Positions 24,261-33,570 of a DNA stretch of 64,000 nucleotides are shown piece by piece. How positions within the stretch are numbered: position 1 is the stretch's first letter; each line of letters begins with the position of its first letter. Under the pieces are notes generated by a model that was not told the DNA's origin, searched no databases, and saw only the letters and a list, made by a program, of their open reading frames with translations. The DNA lies in NCBI GenBank assembly GCA_031401675.1, contig JANNRR010000136.1, forward strand, positions 4,178 to 68,177, given 5' to 3'. This DNA comes from JANNRR01 sp031401675 (GTDB lineage: Bacteria; Pseudomonadota; Alphaproteobacteria; Rhodobacterales; Rhodobacteraceae). The translations under genes and the position numbers were made by a program.

Positions 24261-25967
24261 ATGCCCTATCGCGCGCCGGTTGCCGAATACCAGTTCCTGC
24301 TCGATCACGTCGTCGGATTTGATCAGGTGACGGCAACCGCGCTTTATGCCGAAACCACGCCCGACGTCACCGCCGCGATCCTCGCCGAGGCAGCGCGGCT
24401 CTGCGACAACGTCATGGCCCCGCTGCAACGTTCGGGCGACCGGCATCCGGCGCGGCTGGAAAACGGCATTGTCCGCACTTCGCCCGGTTTTGCCGAAGGC
24501 TACCGCGCCATTGCCGACGGCGGCTGGGTCGGCATGGCGGCTTCGCCGGCACACGGCGGCATGGGCCTGCCGATGGCGCTGGCCACGGCGGTGAACGAGA
24601 TGATGGCGGGGGCCTGCCTGTCGCTGCAATTGTGCCCGCTGATGACGCAGGGTCAGATCGAGGCGCTGGAACATCACGCGGACGCGGCGCTGCAGGCGCT
24701 TTATCTGCCGCGCCTGATCGCCGGCGACTGGTGCGGGACGATGAACCTGACCGAACCGCAGGCCGGCAGCGATGTCGGTGCGCTGCGCACAAGGGCCGAG
24801 CCGAACGGCGACGGCAGCTATGCCGTGACCGGGCAGAAAATCTACATCACTTGGGGCGACAACGACTTTGCCGCCAATATCTGCCATCTGGTGCTTGCCC
24901 GCCTGCCGGAAGGGGCTGCGGGCACCAAGGGCATCAGCCTGTTTCTGGTGCCCAAATTCATCCCGGACGCCGCCGGCAACCCGGGCATGGCCAACAGCCT
25001 GAAGGTTGTCAGCCTGGAACACAAGCTCGGCCTGAATGGCTCGCCGACGGCGGTCATGCAGTATGACGCGGCGACCGGCTGGCTGGTCGGCGGGCCGCAT
25101 CAGGGTATGCGCGCCATGTTCACCATGATGAACAACGCCCGGCTTGGTGTTGGCGGTCAGGGCATCGGCGTGGCCGAGGCGGCTTTCCAGCAGGCAGTCA
25201 GCCATGCGCGTGACCGCCGGCAGGGCGCGGCCCCGGGCACTGGCGCGATCATTGGCCATGCCGACGTGCGCCGGACGCTGGCGTCGATGAAAGCCGAAGT
25301 GTTCGCCGCCCGCGCCATCGCTTTGGCCTGTGCCGTGGCCATCGATCTGGGCAAGGCCACCGCTGCCGCCGCCCACCTGGCACGCGCCGCCCTGCTGACA
25401 CCGATTGCCAAGTCCTGCGGCACCGAAACCGGCGTCGAGGTCGCCAACAGCGGCATACAGGTGCAGGGCGGCATGGGTTTCATCGAGGAAACCGGGGCGG
25501 CGCAGTACCTGCGCGATGTCCGGGTCACCACGATCTACGAAGGCACCAACGGCATTCAGGCCATGGACCTTGTCGGGCGCAAACTGGCCGACGGCGGGGC
25601 CGCAGCCTTTGCCCTGCTGGATGAGGTCGAAGCCGGGACAGTCGCGGCGCGCACCGTGGCCCCCGACCTTGCCGGGGATGTCGGCACTGCCGCCGCCGCC
25701 CTGCGTGCCGCCACCGAAGCGTTGCTGGGGCAGCCGGTGGCGGACCGGTTCGCCGGGGCCGTGCCTTATCTGCGGGCCTTTGCCCGGGTCCTCGGCGGGC
25801 ATTTCCACCTGCGGGCAGCACTGGCCGAAGGCGGTTCCGGCCCGCGCACGGCACTGGCCCGGGTGTTCATCCGCCGGCTGCTGCCAGAGCATCTGGGCCT
25901 GCTGGCCGCCGTCCGCGAAGGCGGCGACGGCCTCTTTGCTCTGAGTGATGAAGATCTGGCCCGCTGA
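24261..25967 (+). CDS. Acyl-CoA dehydrogenase (long form, C-terminal extension)
   Basis: A 568-residue flavoprotein. Seen are the ACAD N-terminal helical domain, the CGTMNLTEPQAGSDVGALRT flavin/substrate motif, a VTGQKIYITWGDND beta-domain strand, and the C-terminal GGMGFIEETGAAQYLRDVRVTTIYEGTNGIQAMDL segment; the Glu of YEGTNG is the usual catalytic base in this subgroup. A C-terminal extension of about 120 residues marks the AidB/FadE12-like long class. It oxidises an acyl-CoA and passes electrons to ETF (ETF-QO is at 34301). Start 24261 follows a GGAG site. It overlaps the MBL gene by one base (TGATG). Confidence 0.9.
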   Translation: MPYRAPVAEYQFLLDHVVGFDQVTATALYAETTPDVTAAILAEAARLCDNVMAPLQRSGDRHPARLENGIVRTSPGFAEGYRAIADGGWVGMAASPAHGGMGLPMALATAVNEMMAGACLSLQLCPLMTQGQIEALEHHADAALQALYLPRLIAGDWCGTMNLTEPQAGSDVGALRTRAEPNGDGSYAVTGQKIYITWGDNDFAANICHLVLARLPEGAAGTKGISLFLVPKFIPDAAGNPGMANSLKVVSLEHKLGLNGSPTAVMQYDAATGWLVGGPHQGMRAMFTMMNNARLGVGGQGIGVAEAAFQQAVSHARDRRQGAAPGTGAIIGHADVRRTLASMKAEVFAARAIALACAVAIDLGKATAAAAHLARAALLTPIAKSCGTETGVEVANSGIQVQGGMGFIEETGAAQYLRDVRVTTIYEGTNGIQAMDLVGRKLADGGAAAFALLDEVEAGTVAARTVAPDLAGDVGTAAAALRAATEALLGQPVADRFAGAVPYLRAFARVLGGHFHLRAALAEGGSGPRTALARVFIRRLLPEHLGLLAAVREGGDGLFALSDEDLAR

Positions 25968-27013
25968 TGGATCAGCCTGCTCCGCAAATCCGCTATCCGT
26001 TCCCGACCCCGCCTGCCGAAGCCGCAGCGGTCGAGGTCGCGCCCGGCGTTCTCTGGATGCGCCTGCCGCTGCCGATGGCGCTTGATCACGTGAATGTCTA
26101 CGCGCTCGATGACGGCGACAACTGGACGCTGATCGACACCGGGCTGGACAGCAAACGCGGCCGGGCGATCTGGCAGCAACTGCTGGCCGGACCGCTGGCA
26201 GGCAAACCGGTTGCCCGCGTGGTGGTGACGCATCATCACCCCGACCATATCGGCCTGGCCGGCTGGTTTCAGGCGCAGGGGGCAGCGCTCTGGACCACCC
26301 GCACCGCTTGGCTGATGGCCCGCATGCTGGTTCTGGATCAGCAACCCCTGCCGCCGCCGGAAACCCTGGCATTCTGGCGCGCTGCCGGGATGGATGCCGC
26401 GCTATTGGCAAGCCGCGCCGCTGAACGTCCCTTCAACTTTGCTGATGTGGTCGCAAGGCTGCCGTTGGGTTACCAGCGGCTGCAACAGGGCCAGATGATC
26501 CACATGGGCCGCCGCACATGGCAGGTGCATGTCGGCAATGGCCACGCCCCGGAACATGCGACGTTCTGGAGCCGGTCAGACCGTCTGGTCATCGGCGGTG
26601 ATCAGCTTTTGCCGTCGATATCACCGAACCTTGGCGTCTATGCCACCGAGCCCGACGCCGATCCGGTCGCCGACTGGTTGGAAAGTTGCGAACGCTTCAC
26701 GCCGCTGGCCGATGCCGACCATCTGGTGCTGCCGGGGCACAAGCTGCCCTTTACCGGCCTGCCGCTGCGGCTGGCGCAGATGATCCAGAACCATCACGGT
26801 GCGCTGGCCCGGCTGACGGCGCATCTGGCCAGCCCGCAGGTGGCGGTGGACTGTTTCGGCGCACTGTTCGGGCGGCAGATCGGTCCGGGCGAATACGGAC
26901 TGGCGCTTGTCGAGGCGGTGGCCCACCTGAACCATCTGCATCACGCCGGTCTGGCAGTGCGTGACCGGCGGGCCGACGATGCGTGGGTCTGGCGGCGGGT
27001 ACAAGCGGGCTGA
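25967..27013 (+). CDS. MBL fold metallo-hydrolase
   Basis: A 348-residue metallo-beta-lactamase-fold hydrolase with the signature THHHPDHIGLAGW near residue 88, a later His in GNGHAPEH and the Asp in VIGGDQLLPSIS, together supplying a dinuclear metal site. A C-terminal helical extension (about residues 255-348) is like that in LACTB2/thioesterase-type members. Its ATG overlaps the acyl-CoA dehydrogenase stop (TGATG), so the two are co-translated. Hydrolysis of an acyl-CoA or related thioester in the same catabolic route is a reasonable inference, not shown. Confidence 0.85.
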   Translation: MDQPAPQIRYPFPTPPAEAAAVEVAPGVLWMRLPLPMALDHVNVYALDDGDNWTLIDTGLDSKRGRAIWQQLLAGPLAGKPVARVVVTHHHPDHIGLAGWFQAQGAALWTTRTAWLMARMLVLDQQPLPPPETLAFWRAAGMDAALLASRAAERPFNFADVVARLPLGYQRLQQGQMIHMGRRTWQVHVGNGHAPEHATFWSRSDRLVIGGDQLLPSISPNLGVYATEPDADPVADWLESCERFTPLADADHLVLPGHKLPFTGLPLRLAQMIQNHHGALARLTAHLASPQVAVDCFGALFGRQIGPGEYGLALVEAVAHLNHLHHAGLAVRDRRADDAWVWRRVQAG

Positions 27014-27117
27014 CGTCGCAGCGCAAAGACAACCGGCACGGGGCGGATCATTGACTTTTGGCCCCGGTGTGGTAGCGCTTTCTGATTGTTTTGCCCCTTA
27101 TTTCATAGAGTATTGAA

Positions 27118-28893
27118 ATGGCTTTTGATGCGGATACCATCGGCACATCCATCCCTTTGAGTTTCTTTGCGAACGCCGTGAACGAAACATTCAGCGTGGG
27201 CGGGGCCGACGTCGATATACTGGCAATCGCGCTAGTCGCCGGGCGCGGGTACGAGATCGACATTGACAACGGCAATGATTCTTACCTGCGGATTTTCGAT
27301 GGCTTCGGTCGCGAGGTTAAGGCGAACGACGATGGCTATGACCGTGGCGAAGTTCCGGGCGTGCAACCTTACACCCGGTTCATGGCCGATTATACCGGCA
27401 CCTACTACGTTGGGCTGAGCTCCTTCTACCTGACAAGCTACGATCCTTTCACGACGGCAGGCCGCACCATTCCCGACAATCCGCTGGCCTCCTCGGAGTT
27501 CGATCTGTGGATGCGTGATCTTGGCACCGAGTCCTTTCCGGATGTCGGCAGCATCAATGGCATCCTCCCAAAACTCTTGTTTGACCAATCCGACATGATC
27601 GGCGACGCGGACCGGTGCGTCAGGGTGGAATATTCCGACCCCACAAGGGTCAATGGTGCCGTGGACATCGAGTTGGGGCGGTTCGACCTGATCAAGGGCG
27701 ACATCATGGTGCTTGATCTCAACGGCCGGCACACTCTGGACCCTCTGAGTTCGGTCATCCGGGTGTTTGACGATCTGGGAAACGAGATCGGCTTTGACAG
27801 CGGCGGCGGCAGCGACAGCGACAGCGAACTGGTGTTCGCGGCCCTGGCCACGAACGACTACTATGTTGGCGTGTCCGGGGTTGGCAACGCGACCTATCTT
27901 GCCCTTGACGGCAGCGGTGCTCTGCCCGGCGATGCCGGTGATTTTACTATAACCATCCACCTCAACCCGACGATGATCGGGTCCAATCTGGCCGAAAGCT
28001 TTACCGGCACCACAGGCGGCGACTATGTGGTGTCGCTCAGCGGCGTCGACTCACTTTATGGCGGTGACGGCGACGATACGCTGGCGGGCGGCGATGACAA
28101 TGACGTGCAGTTCGGCGGCATCGGGCTGGATCTCCTGTATGGCGAGGAGGACAATGACCGGCTGACCGGCGGCAACGGGTCGGATGTGCTGGTCGGCGGC
28201 CAGGGCAATGACAGCCTGTTCGGCGGCAACGACGATGACATCGTCCAAGGCGGTGCCGGCAATGACAAGCTGAACGACGGTCTGGGCAATGACACGCTGA
28301 TCGGGGATTCCGGCCAGGACGGCATGGTCGCTACCGACGGCGATGATCTGTTGCTGGGCGAACTGGGCAATGACACGCTGAATGGCGGCATCGGCAATGA
28401 CACGCTGGATGGCGGTGGCGGCAATGACGGGTTTGCCGGGCTGGACGGCAACGACAGTCTGCTGGGTGGTCTGGGCCAGGATACGCTGAACGGCGGCATC
28501 GACAATGATACGCTGAACGGCGGTGCCGGCGACGATCTGGTGGTGGGATCAAGCGGCGACGACGTTCTCAGCGACGATGACGGGGCCGATACGCTGAATG
28601 GCGGCGCGGGCAACGATACCTTTGTCTTCACTTCGACCACCACCGGCGTGGATCAGGTGCTTGGCTTTACGGTTTCTGCAGCCGATGTGATCGACCTGAC
28701 TGGGATTTTCGGGGCAGGTGTGGTGAATGCCGGGAACCTGACCGAATACATCAAGGTGCGGATTTCCGGCACGGCGGACAGCATTCTGGGTGTGGACGTC
28801 GATGGGGTTGGGGGCGGGTTCTTTGTCGACCTTGCACAGGTGATCGGGGTGACCGATGTGCAACTGTTCGATGTTGCCAATTTCGTGCTGTGA
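27118..28893 (+). CDS. RTX calcium-binding repeat protein with pre-peptidase-like domains
   Basis: A 591-residue acidic protein. Two bacterial pre-peptidase C-terminal (PPC)-like beta domains occupy about residues 20-130 and 190-280. From about residue 297 to 510 there are many glycine/aspartate RTX nonapeptides (GGxGxDxLx pattern, for example GGAGNDTL-type units). The C-terminus resembles type I secretion targeting regions. There is no N-terminal signal peptide, no catalytic domain, and no type I transporter in the window. It is probably secreted and folded by calcium; adhesion or a surface-layer role is speculation. The ribosome site is weak. Confidence 0.85.
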   Translation: MAFDADTIGTSIPLSFFANAVNETFSVGGADVDILAIALVAGRGYEIDIDNGNDSYLRIFDGFGREVKANDDGYDRGEVPGVQPYTRFMADYTGTYYVGLSSFYLTSYDPFTTAGRTIPDNPLASSEFDLWMRDLGTESFPDVGSINGILPKLLFDQSDMIGDADRCVRVEYSDPTRVNGAVDIELGRFDLIKGDIMVLDLNGRHTLDPLSSVIRVFDDLGNEIGFDSGGGSDSDSELVFAALATNDYYVGVSGVGNATYLALDGSGALPGDAGDFTITIHLNPTMIGSNLAESFTGTTGGDYVVSLSGVDSLYGGDGDDTLAGGDDNDVQFGGIGLDLLYGEEDNDRLTGGNGSDVLVGGQGNDSLFGGNDDDIVQGGAGNDKLNDGLGNDTLIGDSGQDGMVATDGDDLLLGELGNDTLNGGIGNDTLDGGGGNDGFAGLDGNDSLLGGLGQDTLNGGIDNDTLNGGAGDDLVVGSSGDDVLSDDDGADTLNGGAGNDTFVFTSTTTGVDQVLGFTVSAADVIDLTGIFGAGVVNAGNLTEYIKVRISGTADSILGVDVDGVGGGFFVDLAQVIGVTDVQLFDVANFVL

Positions 28894-28996
28894 CCCGGAG
28901 CGCGGGCAGGCTGCGGCAGATTGGCCGCAAGCATGGGCGTGACAGGGCGCGCGATCTGGGCTATCTCACCCCGGACACCGGATCGGGAGCATCGAC

Positions 28997-29131
28997 ATGG
29001 CTGAATTCAAGCACGGCAGCATGGACATCCGTGCCCAGGAAAAGACCTTTGACGGCTTCGTGAAAATGGTCACGCGCGGCGCGATCATCAGCCTGGCCCT
29101 GCTGATCTTCGCGGCTCTGGTCAACGGTTGA
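28997..29131 (+). CDS. aa3-type cytochrome c oxidase subunit IV (microprotein)
   Basis: A 44-residue protein. The N-terminal half is polar with DIRAQEKTFDGFVKM and is followed by a single transmembrane helix (GAIISLALLIFAALVNG). This matches the bacterial aa3 oxidase subunit IV family found in Rhodobacter and Paracoccus, which packs as one helix in the cytochrome c oxidase complex. The main oxidase genes are not in the window. It lies 10 bp before the next gene, so the two are likely co-transcribed. Confidence 0.88.
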   Translation: MAEFKHGSMDIRAQEKTFDGFVKMVTRGAIISLALLIFAALVNG

Positions 29132-29141
29132 TCCGCTGCAG

Positions 29142-29771
29142 ATGACCCCACGATCCATGCCACAGTTGCTGCCGCGTGCCGTTCTGCTGGCGCTGGTGCT
29201 GCCGCTGGCCGCCTGCGGTGCGAAATCGGTCGTTGCTCCCGAGGCAGAGGTGCAGCGCGCGATCTATGCCGATCCGTCGCCAACCTCGCTGACGCTCTAC
29301 ACCATGATCAACAACCGCTCGGGCGAGGGCGGGCATTCGGCGCTGCTGGTCAATGGCTCGCAGCGGGTGCTGTTCGATCCGGCCGGGTCCTGGTATCACC
29401 CGACCGTGCCTGAACGCAACGACGTGCTGTTCGGCATGACCCCGACGATGGTCAGATTCTACCGGGACTATCACGCGCGCGAAACCTACCATCTGGTGTC
29501 GCAGACCATCGAGGTGCCGCCCGAGGTTGCCGAAAAAGCGCTCCGCGACGCGCAGGCCTACGGAGCGGTACCGCAGGCGTTCTGTGCCAATTCGGTGGTG
29601 AAGATCCTGCGCGGGCTGCCGGGATTCGGCGGGCTCGACACCACCATGTTCCCGGTCAAACTGATGAACCGATTTGCAGAACTTCCTGGTGTCGTCTCGG
29701 AAACCCAGTTCGACGACGATCCCGACAACAACAAGTATAAACTGGCGATTGCAGCCCGCGCGGCCAACTGA
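29142..29771 (+). CDS. Predicted lipoprotein of unknown function
   Basis: A 209-residue protein with a lipoprotein signal: hydrophobic stretch then lipobox LAAC (Cys at about residue 25). The mature part contains GEGGHSALLVNGSQRVLFDPAGSWYH and a later AFCANSVVKILRGLPGF. This His...Cys layout recalls papain-like/NlpC or DUF4105-type folds, but I cannot confirm a catalytic triad. ATG at 29142 or 29157 could be the start; the latter leaves a tidier signal peptide. It directly follows the cytochrome oxidase microprotein gene, 10 bp away, possibly a conserved pairing. Confidence 0.7.
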   Translation: MTPRSMPQLLPRAVLLALVLPLAACGAKSVVAPEAEVQRAIYADPSPTSLTLYTMINNRSGEGGHSALLVNGSQRVLFDPAGSWYHPTVPERNDVLFGMTPTMVRFYRDYHARETYHLVSQTIEVPPEVAEKALRDAQAYGAVPQAFCANSVVKILRGLPGFGGLDTTMFPVKLMNRFAELPGVVSETQFDDDPDNNKYKLAIAARAAN

Positions 29772-29869
29772 CCCGGCCCGGCTGACGGCCACCGCCCGCG
29801 GCCGCCAGACGCAACTGCTGCGCACCCCCCTCATGCTTCAAAGGGCTGCAGGCATGGACAAGCGCTGCG

Positions 29870-30553
29870 ATGCCTGACAGGTTTCCGGGCGTGGGGCAGG
29901 GGGCATTGGTGCGCATCGTCGGGGTCATTCTTGCAGGCGGGCAGGGCAGCCGGATGGCACCGTCTGGCGCGGCAGGCAGCGACAAGGCGCTGCTGCCGCT
30001 GGCCGGAACGCCCCTTCTGTCACATGCGATGGACCGCCTCGGCCCTCAAGTCGCCGCCCTTGCCCTGAACGCCAACGGCGACCCGGCCCGCTTTGCCCGC
30101 TTCGGCCTGCCGGTGCTGCCCGACACTGTCGCGGGCTTTGCCGGCCCGCTGGCGGGCATCCTTGCCGGGCTCGACTGGGCCATCGCCATCGGTGCCGATG
30201 CGGTCGTCAGCGTTGCGGTGGACACGCCGTTCTTCCCCCGCGATCTGGTCCCGCGTCTGGTGCTTGCCGCCGAAGGGGACGGGATGCCGGTTGCCCTCGC
30301 CGCCAGCACCTCGGGCCTGCACCCGACCTTTGGCCTCTGGCCGGTCAACCTTCGGCCCCAACTGACGCAGGCGCTGGCAGAGGGTCAGCGCAAGGTGTCG
30401 GCCTTTGCCGAACAGGTCGGCATGGCACGGGCCGAATTTCCTGGGCGCGACCCCGACCCGTTCTTCAACCTCAACAGCCCCGCCGATCTGGTCACGGCAG
30501 AGGCTTTCATGAAAGCCCGCCATGAAAGCGCATCAGTGAAAGCCCGCCAATGA
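29870..30553 (+). CDS. mobA: Molybdenum cofactor guanylyltransferase
   Basis: A 227-residue protein with the nucleotidyltransferase motif VILAGGQGSRM, a KALLPLAG lysine motif and AVDTPFFPRDLV (metal-binding Asp). MobA transfers GMP to molybdopterin to form the guanine dinucleotide cofactor. The ATG at 29870 gives a 17-residue leader before the motif; a GTG at 29909 with an upstream GGGGCAGGGGG is an alternative and may be the true start. It overlaps mobB by ATGA (30550-30553), forming a mobA-mobB-GNAT operon. Confidence 0.9.
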   Translation: MPDRFPGVGQGALVRIVGVILAGGQGSRMAPSGAAGSDKALLPLAGTPLLSHAMDRLGPQVAALALNANGDPARFARFGLPVLPDTVAGFAGPLAGILAGLDWAIAIGADAVVSVAVDTPFFPRDLVPRLVLAAEGDGMPVALAASTSGLHPTFGLWPVNLRPQLTQALAEGQRKVSAFAEQVGMARAEFPGRDPDPFFNLNSPADLVTAEAFMKARHESASVKARQ

Positions 30554-31905
30554 AAGTGTACGGCGTTCTGGGCTGGAAGAACTCCGGCAAGACCGGTCTG
30601 GTGGAACGACTTGTCGCCGAAATCACCGGACGCGGTTTCAGCGTGTCGACCATCAAACATGCGCACCACGATGTCGATCTGGATCAGCCGGGCAAGGATA
30701 CCTGGCGTCACCGTCAGGCCGGCGCGCACGAGGTGCTGATGGCCTCGCCCAACCGGTTTGCCGTGCTGCACGAACTGCGCGGCGGGCCAGAGCCTGCGCT
30801 GGCCGACCTTCTGGCCAGGATGGCCCCGGTCGATCTGGTGCTGGTCGAGGGTTACAAGCGCGACACCCATCCAAAGATCGAGGTGCGGCGCGCCGAAACC
30901 GGTCAGCCGCTGATGCAACCGGGCGATCCGACGGTGCGCGCCGTCGCCAGCGATACCGATGTCGGCGCGCTGCCCGTGCCGCGGTTCGACCTGGATGATA
31001 CGCCCGGCATCGCAGACTTTCTGTTGCACGATTGCGGCCTCGCCCCCGGCACCGCGCTGTTCGACACCGTGGTTGTGGTTGACTGGTCGGGCAAGGCCAC
31101 GCTGTCACCGGCACGGGCCTCCAGCGATGCGATCTGGATCGGCATCGCCCGGGATAACGGGGTTGAGACGCTGTATCAGCGCAGCCGGACCGAGGCCGAG
31201 GCTACGCTGGCCGCCCTGTTTGCCGCCGAACGGGCGGCAGGTCGCAAGGTGCTGGCCGGCTTTGATTTCCCGTTCGGCTATCCCGACGGATTTGCGCAGG
31301 CCGTCACCGGCCAGCCTGACCCGCTGGCGCTGTGGGACTGGCTGGAAGCCCGCATCGAAAACGATGGCCGCAATCGCAACAACCGCTTTGTCCTGGCGGC
31401 GGCGGTGAATGCCAGCCTCGGCCCCGACCGCCCGTTCTGGTGCCGCCCTGCCGCGCTGGACCTGCCTGATATCCCGTTGAAAAAGGCCGTGCACTACGGT
31501 GGGCTGTTCTCGGAGCGCCGCAGGGTTGAAACCGTGGTTCGCCGGGCCAAACCGGTGTTTCAGCTTCTGGGCGCAGGCTCGGTCGGCAGCCAGGCCCTCT
31601 TGGGCCTGCCGATGCTGGCTCGGCTGCGTCGGCAGCACGCCGCGCAGGTCTGGCCGTTCCAGCCGCCAACCGGTCCGCTGGTCTTTGCAGAGATCTATCC
31701 CGGCCTGATCGAACAGGCGGTCGAATCCGACCCCGATACCATCAAGGACCGGGCGCAGGTTCGCTTGCTGTCCCGCGCCTTTTACCAACTGGCGCAAGAC
31801 GGCGGGCTGACCGCCATGCTGGCCTTGCCAGACCCTGCCGCAACCGTCGAAGGCTGGATTCTGGGTGCCGACCACGGTGCCGCACTCATGGCGGCGCTGC
31901 GATGA
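30550..31905 (+). CDS. mobB: MobB fused to a C-terminal domain found in molybdopterin-guanine-dinucleotide-linked proteins
   Basis: A 451-residue protein. Residues 1 to about 165 are MobB, a P-loop GTP-binding partner of MobA (Walker A GWKNSGKTGL, then TIKHAHHDVDLDQPGKDTWRH and VLVEGYK). From about 178 a second domain begins with DTVVVVDWSGKATLSPA and contains VLAGFDFPFGYPDG; its acidic strands resemble RNase H/actin-like folds such as DUF429 proteins. In some Rhodobacterales this second part is, as I recall, a stand-alone gene. The function of the domain is unknown. Overlaps mobA and the GNAT gene at ATGA junctions. Confidence 0.85.
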   Translation: MKVYGVLGWKNSGKTGLVERLVAEITGRGFSVSTIKHAHHDVDLDQPGKDTWRHRQAGAHEVLMASPNRFAVLHELRGGPEPALADLLARMAPVDLVLVEGYKRDTHPKIEVRRAETGQPLMQPGDPTVRAVASDTDVGALPVPRFDLDDTPGIADFLLHDCGLAPGTALFDTVVVVDWSGKATLSPARASSDAIWIGIARDNGVETLYQRSRTEAEATLAALFAAERAAGRKVLAGFDFPFGYPDGFAQAVTGQPDPLALWDWLEARIENDGRNRNNRFVLAAAVNASLGPDRPFWCRPAALDLPDIPLKKAVHYGGLFSERRRVETVVRRAKPVFQLLGAGSVGSQALLGLPMLARLRRQHAAQVWPFQPPTGPLVFAEIYPGLIEQAVESDPDTIKDRAQVRLLSRAFYQLAQDGGLTAMLALPDPAATVEGWILGADHGAALMAALR

Positions 31906-32531
31906 CCGTGACCATCCGGCACGGTTTTGCCGCCGCCGACCGGGCCGAGGTCGGACGGCTTTACTGGCAGGCGTTCGGCGGCAAGCTTGGGCGGGTATTG
32001 CGCCCCGAAGCCAAGGCGATATCGTTCATTGACCGCGTGTTGCGCGCCGATCATGCCCTGTCGGCCTATGACGCAAACGGCGTCCTGCTGGGCGTTGCTG
32101 GCTATAAGAGCCCGCTTGGCGCGCTGGTCGGCGGCAGGTTCAGCGACCTGCGGGCGGTCTACGGGTTTTTCGGGGCTCATTGGCGGGCGCTTCTGCTGGC
32201 GCTCTTGGAGCGCGATACCGAAAACAAGCGCTTCCTGATGGACGGGATTTTCGTCCGCGCCGAAGCCCGCGGCAGGGGCGTCGGCTCGGCGCTGCTGACG
32301 GCGATTTGCGACGAAGCGCAGGCGCGCGGTTACGCCGAAGTGCGGCTGGACGTGATCGACAGCAATGACCGGGCACGCGCGCTTTATCTGCGGCACGGCT
32401 TTCGCGATGTGGCAACGACGCGGACCGGCCTGCTGGGGCTGGTTTTCGGCTTCGAAAGCGCGATCACCATGGTCCGGACCGAAACCCCGACAGTCAGTCA
32501 AACGTCCCCGTCACCCGCCCCACCAGCATGA
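31902..32531 (+). CDS. GNAT family N-acetyltransferase
   Basis: A 209-residue acetyltransferase with the acetyl-CoA loop VRAEARGRGVGSALL at about residues 118-132 and the typical later VIDSNDRARALYLRHGF segment. The substrate is unknown. It overlaps mobB by ATGA and is the third gene of the mob operon. Its 3' end overlaps the convergent membrane-protein gene by 38 bp; the final 15 residues (Ser/Pro/Thr-rich) come from that shared region and may be a recent extension. Confidence 0.82.
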   Translation: MTVTIRHGFAAADRAEVGRLYWQAFGGKLGRVLRPEAKAISFIDRVLRADHALSAYDANGVLLGVAGYKSPLGALVGGRFSDLRAVYGFFGAHWRALLLALLERDTENKRFLMDGIFVRAEARGRGVGSALLTAICDEAQARGYAEVRLDVIDSNDRARALYLRHGFRDVATTRTGLLGLVFGFESAITMVRTETPTVSQTSPSPAPPA

Positions 32532-33549
32532 AGGCGCGCGCCGTGCGGGTGCTGGATAGCGCGACGATTTCGGCGTCGGTGGCCGTGGCCTCGAATGCCG
32601 AAAAAGACCGGTCGAACTGCCGCAGGAAATGGTGGGCCGCGTCGCGGAAAATCGTGTCGGCCCGCATCCGGGTCGCAACTGCCGACAGCGCCTGGCGGTC
32701 GCGGACCCCGCCCAGCATCGCAATGGCCCGGCCGCGCTCGCCCGCCGCGAACCGCCGCCAGAACTCGGGCCGGGCCCGGTCGGCCGTCAGATCATCCATG
32801 TAGATCCCGCTTTGGCTCAGCAGCGTCAGCAGGTCCTGCGACGCACGGATCAGCTTGGCCAGATCATGGTTCGCCAGCGCCAGACGCAAGGCCCGAAACC
32901 CTTCGGCATCCTCGGGGCCTTCCGGAAAGTTCAATGCATGTACATAGGTCGCGACCGGGATCGGTGGCGGCACTTCGTCAGGACCAGTACCGAAACTCAG
33001 GGCCGCCTGATCGTCTGCCGGCACCCTCGGCGGCGGCACCCGGCGATCGAACAACCCGCGCCCCGCATCCGAACGTGGCCCCGCCGGTGCCGCTGGAGGG
33101 CGTGGGTCGACGCTGTGGCGCACTGCAACCGGCTGGCGTCCCTGCAAGTTCACGGTGTGGCGCACCGCATCGATCGCCCCCTGCAAACGGGCAGCCTCGC
33201 CGCGCAGTTCTCGCAACGTCCGCGCCGTAGTCGCCACGATCCAGATCAGCGCAATCGGAAGCAGCACCGACAGGACGGTCAATACCATCGTCAGCGGATC
33301 GGCCGACGACAGCACCGCCGTCCGCGTCTCGGGGGCCAACCCGAACAGGAACAGCGCCACCGACAACAACCAGATGACCGTTAGAGCTCCGGCGATGATC
33401 TCGGTGGCAGACAGGCGCGGCTGTTGTGCCGGGCGGCCATAGATGCCCAGATGCATCCTCGGATCGCGGACCCGCTCGGCCATTGCACCCTCCCCGGCCT
33501 CTGAATCAGAGCCGGGGTCTTGCGGGTTGTCCGACGGGCTTCCTGGCAT
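32494..33549 (-). CDS. Conserved membrane protein of unknown function
   Basis: A 351-residue protein with an acidic N-terminal tail, two transmembrane helices (about residues 49-70 and 86-106), a short coiled-coil-like stretch (TLRELRGEAARLQGAIDAVRHTV), a Pro-rich linker and a C-terminal helical domain (from about 210) that may be cytoplasmic. I do not recognise a named family; similar proteins occur beside greA in related bacteria as far as I recall. The stop overlaps the GNAT gene tail-to-tail. It starts close upstream of the greA stop on the same strand? No: greA lies at higher coordinates and ends 21 bp before this start, so the two can be co-transcribed. Confidence 0.65.
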   Translation of the reverse strand: MPGSPSDNPQDPGSDSEAGEGAMAERVRDPRMHLGIYGRPAQQPRLSATEIIAGALTVIWLLSVALFLFGLAPETRTAVLSSADPLTMVLTVLSVLLPIALIWIVATTARTLRELRGEAARLQGAIDAVRHTVNLQGRQPVAVRHSVDPRPPAAPAGPRSDAGRGLFDRRVPPPRVPADDQAALSFGTGPDEVPPPIPVATYVHALNFPEGPEDAEGFRALRLALANHDLAKLIRASQDLLTLLSQSGIYMDDLTADRARPEFWRRFAAGERGRAIAMLGGVRDRQALSAVATRMRADTIFRDAAHHFLRQFDRSFSAFEATATDAEIVALSSTRTARAFMLVGRVTGTFD

Positions 33550-33570
33550 CGCCTCACCCTCTGTCTGGCC

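Noticed and set aside
24177..26411. A 744-codon minus-strand open frame opposite the acyl-CoA dehydrogenase and MBL genes
   Set aside because: No recognisable domain; composition is that of an antisense frame of GC-rich coding DNA.
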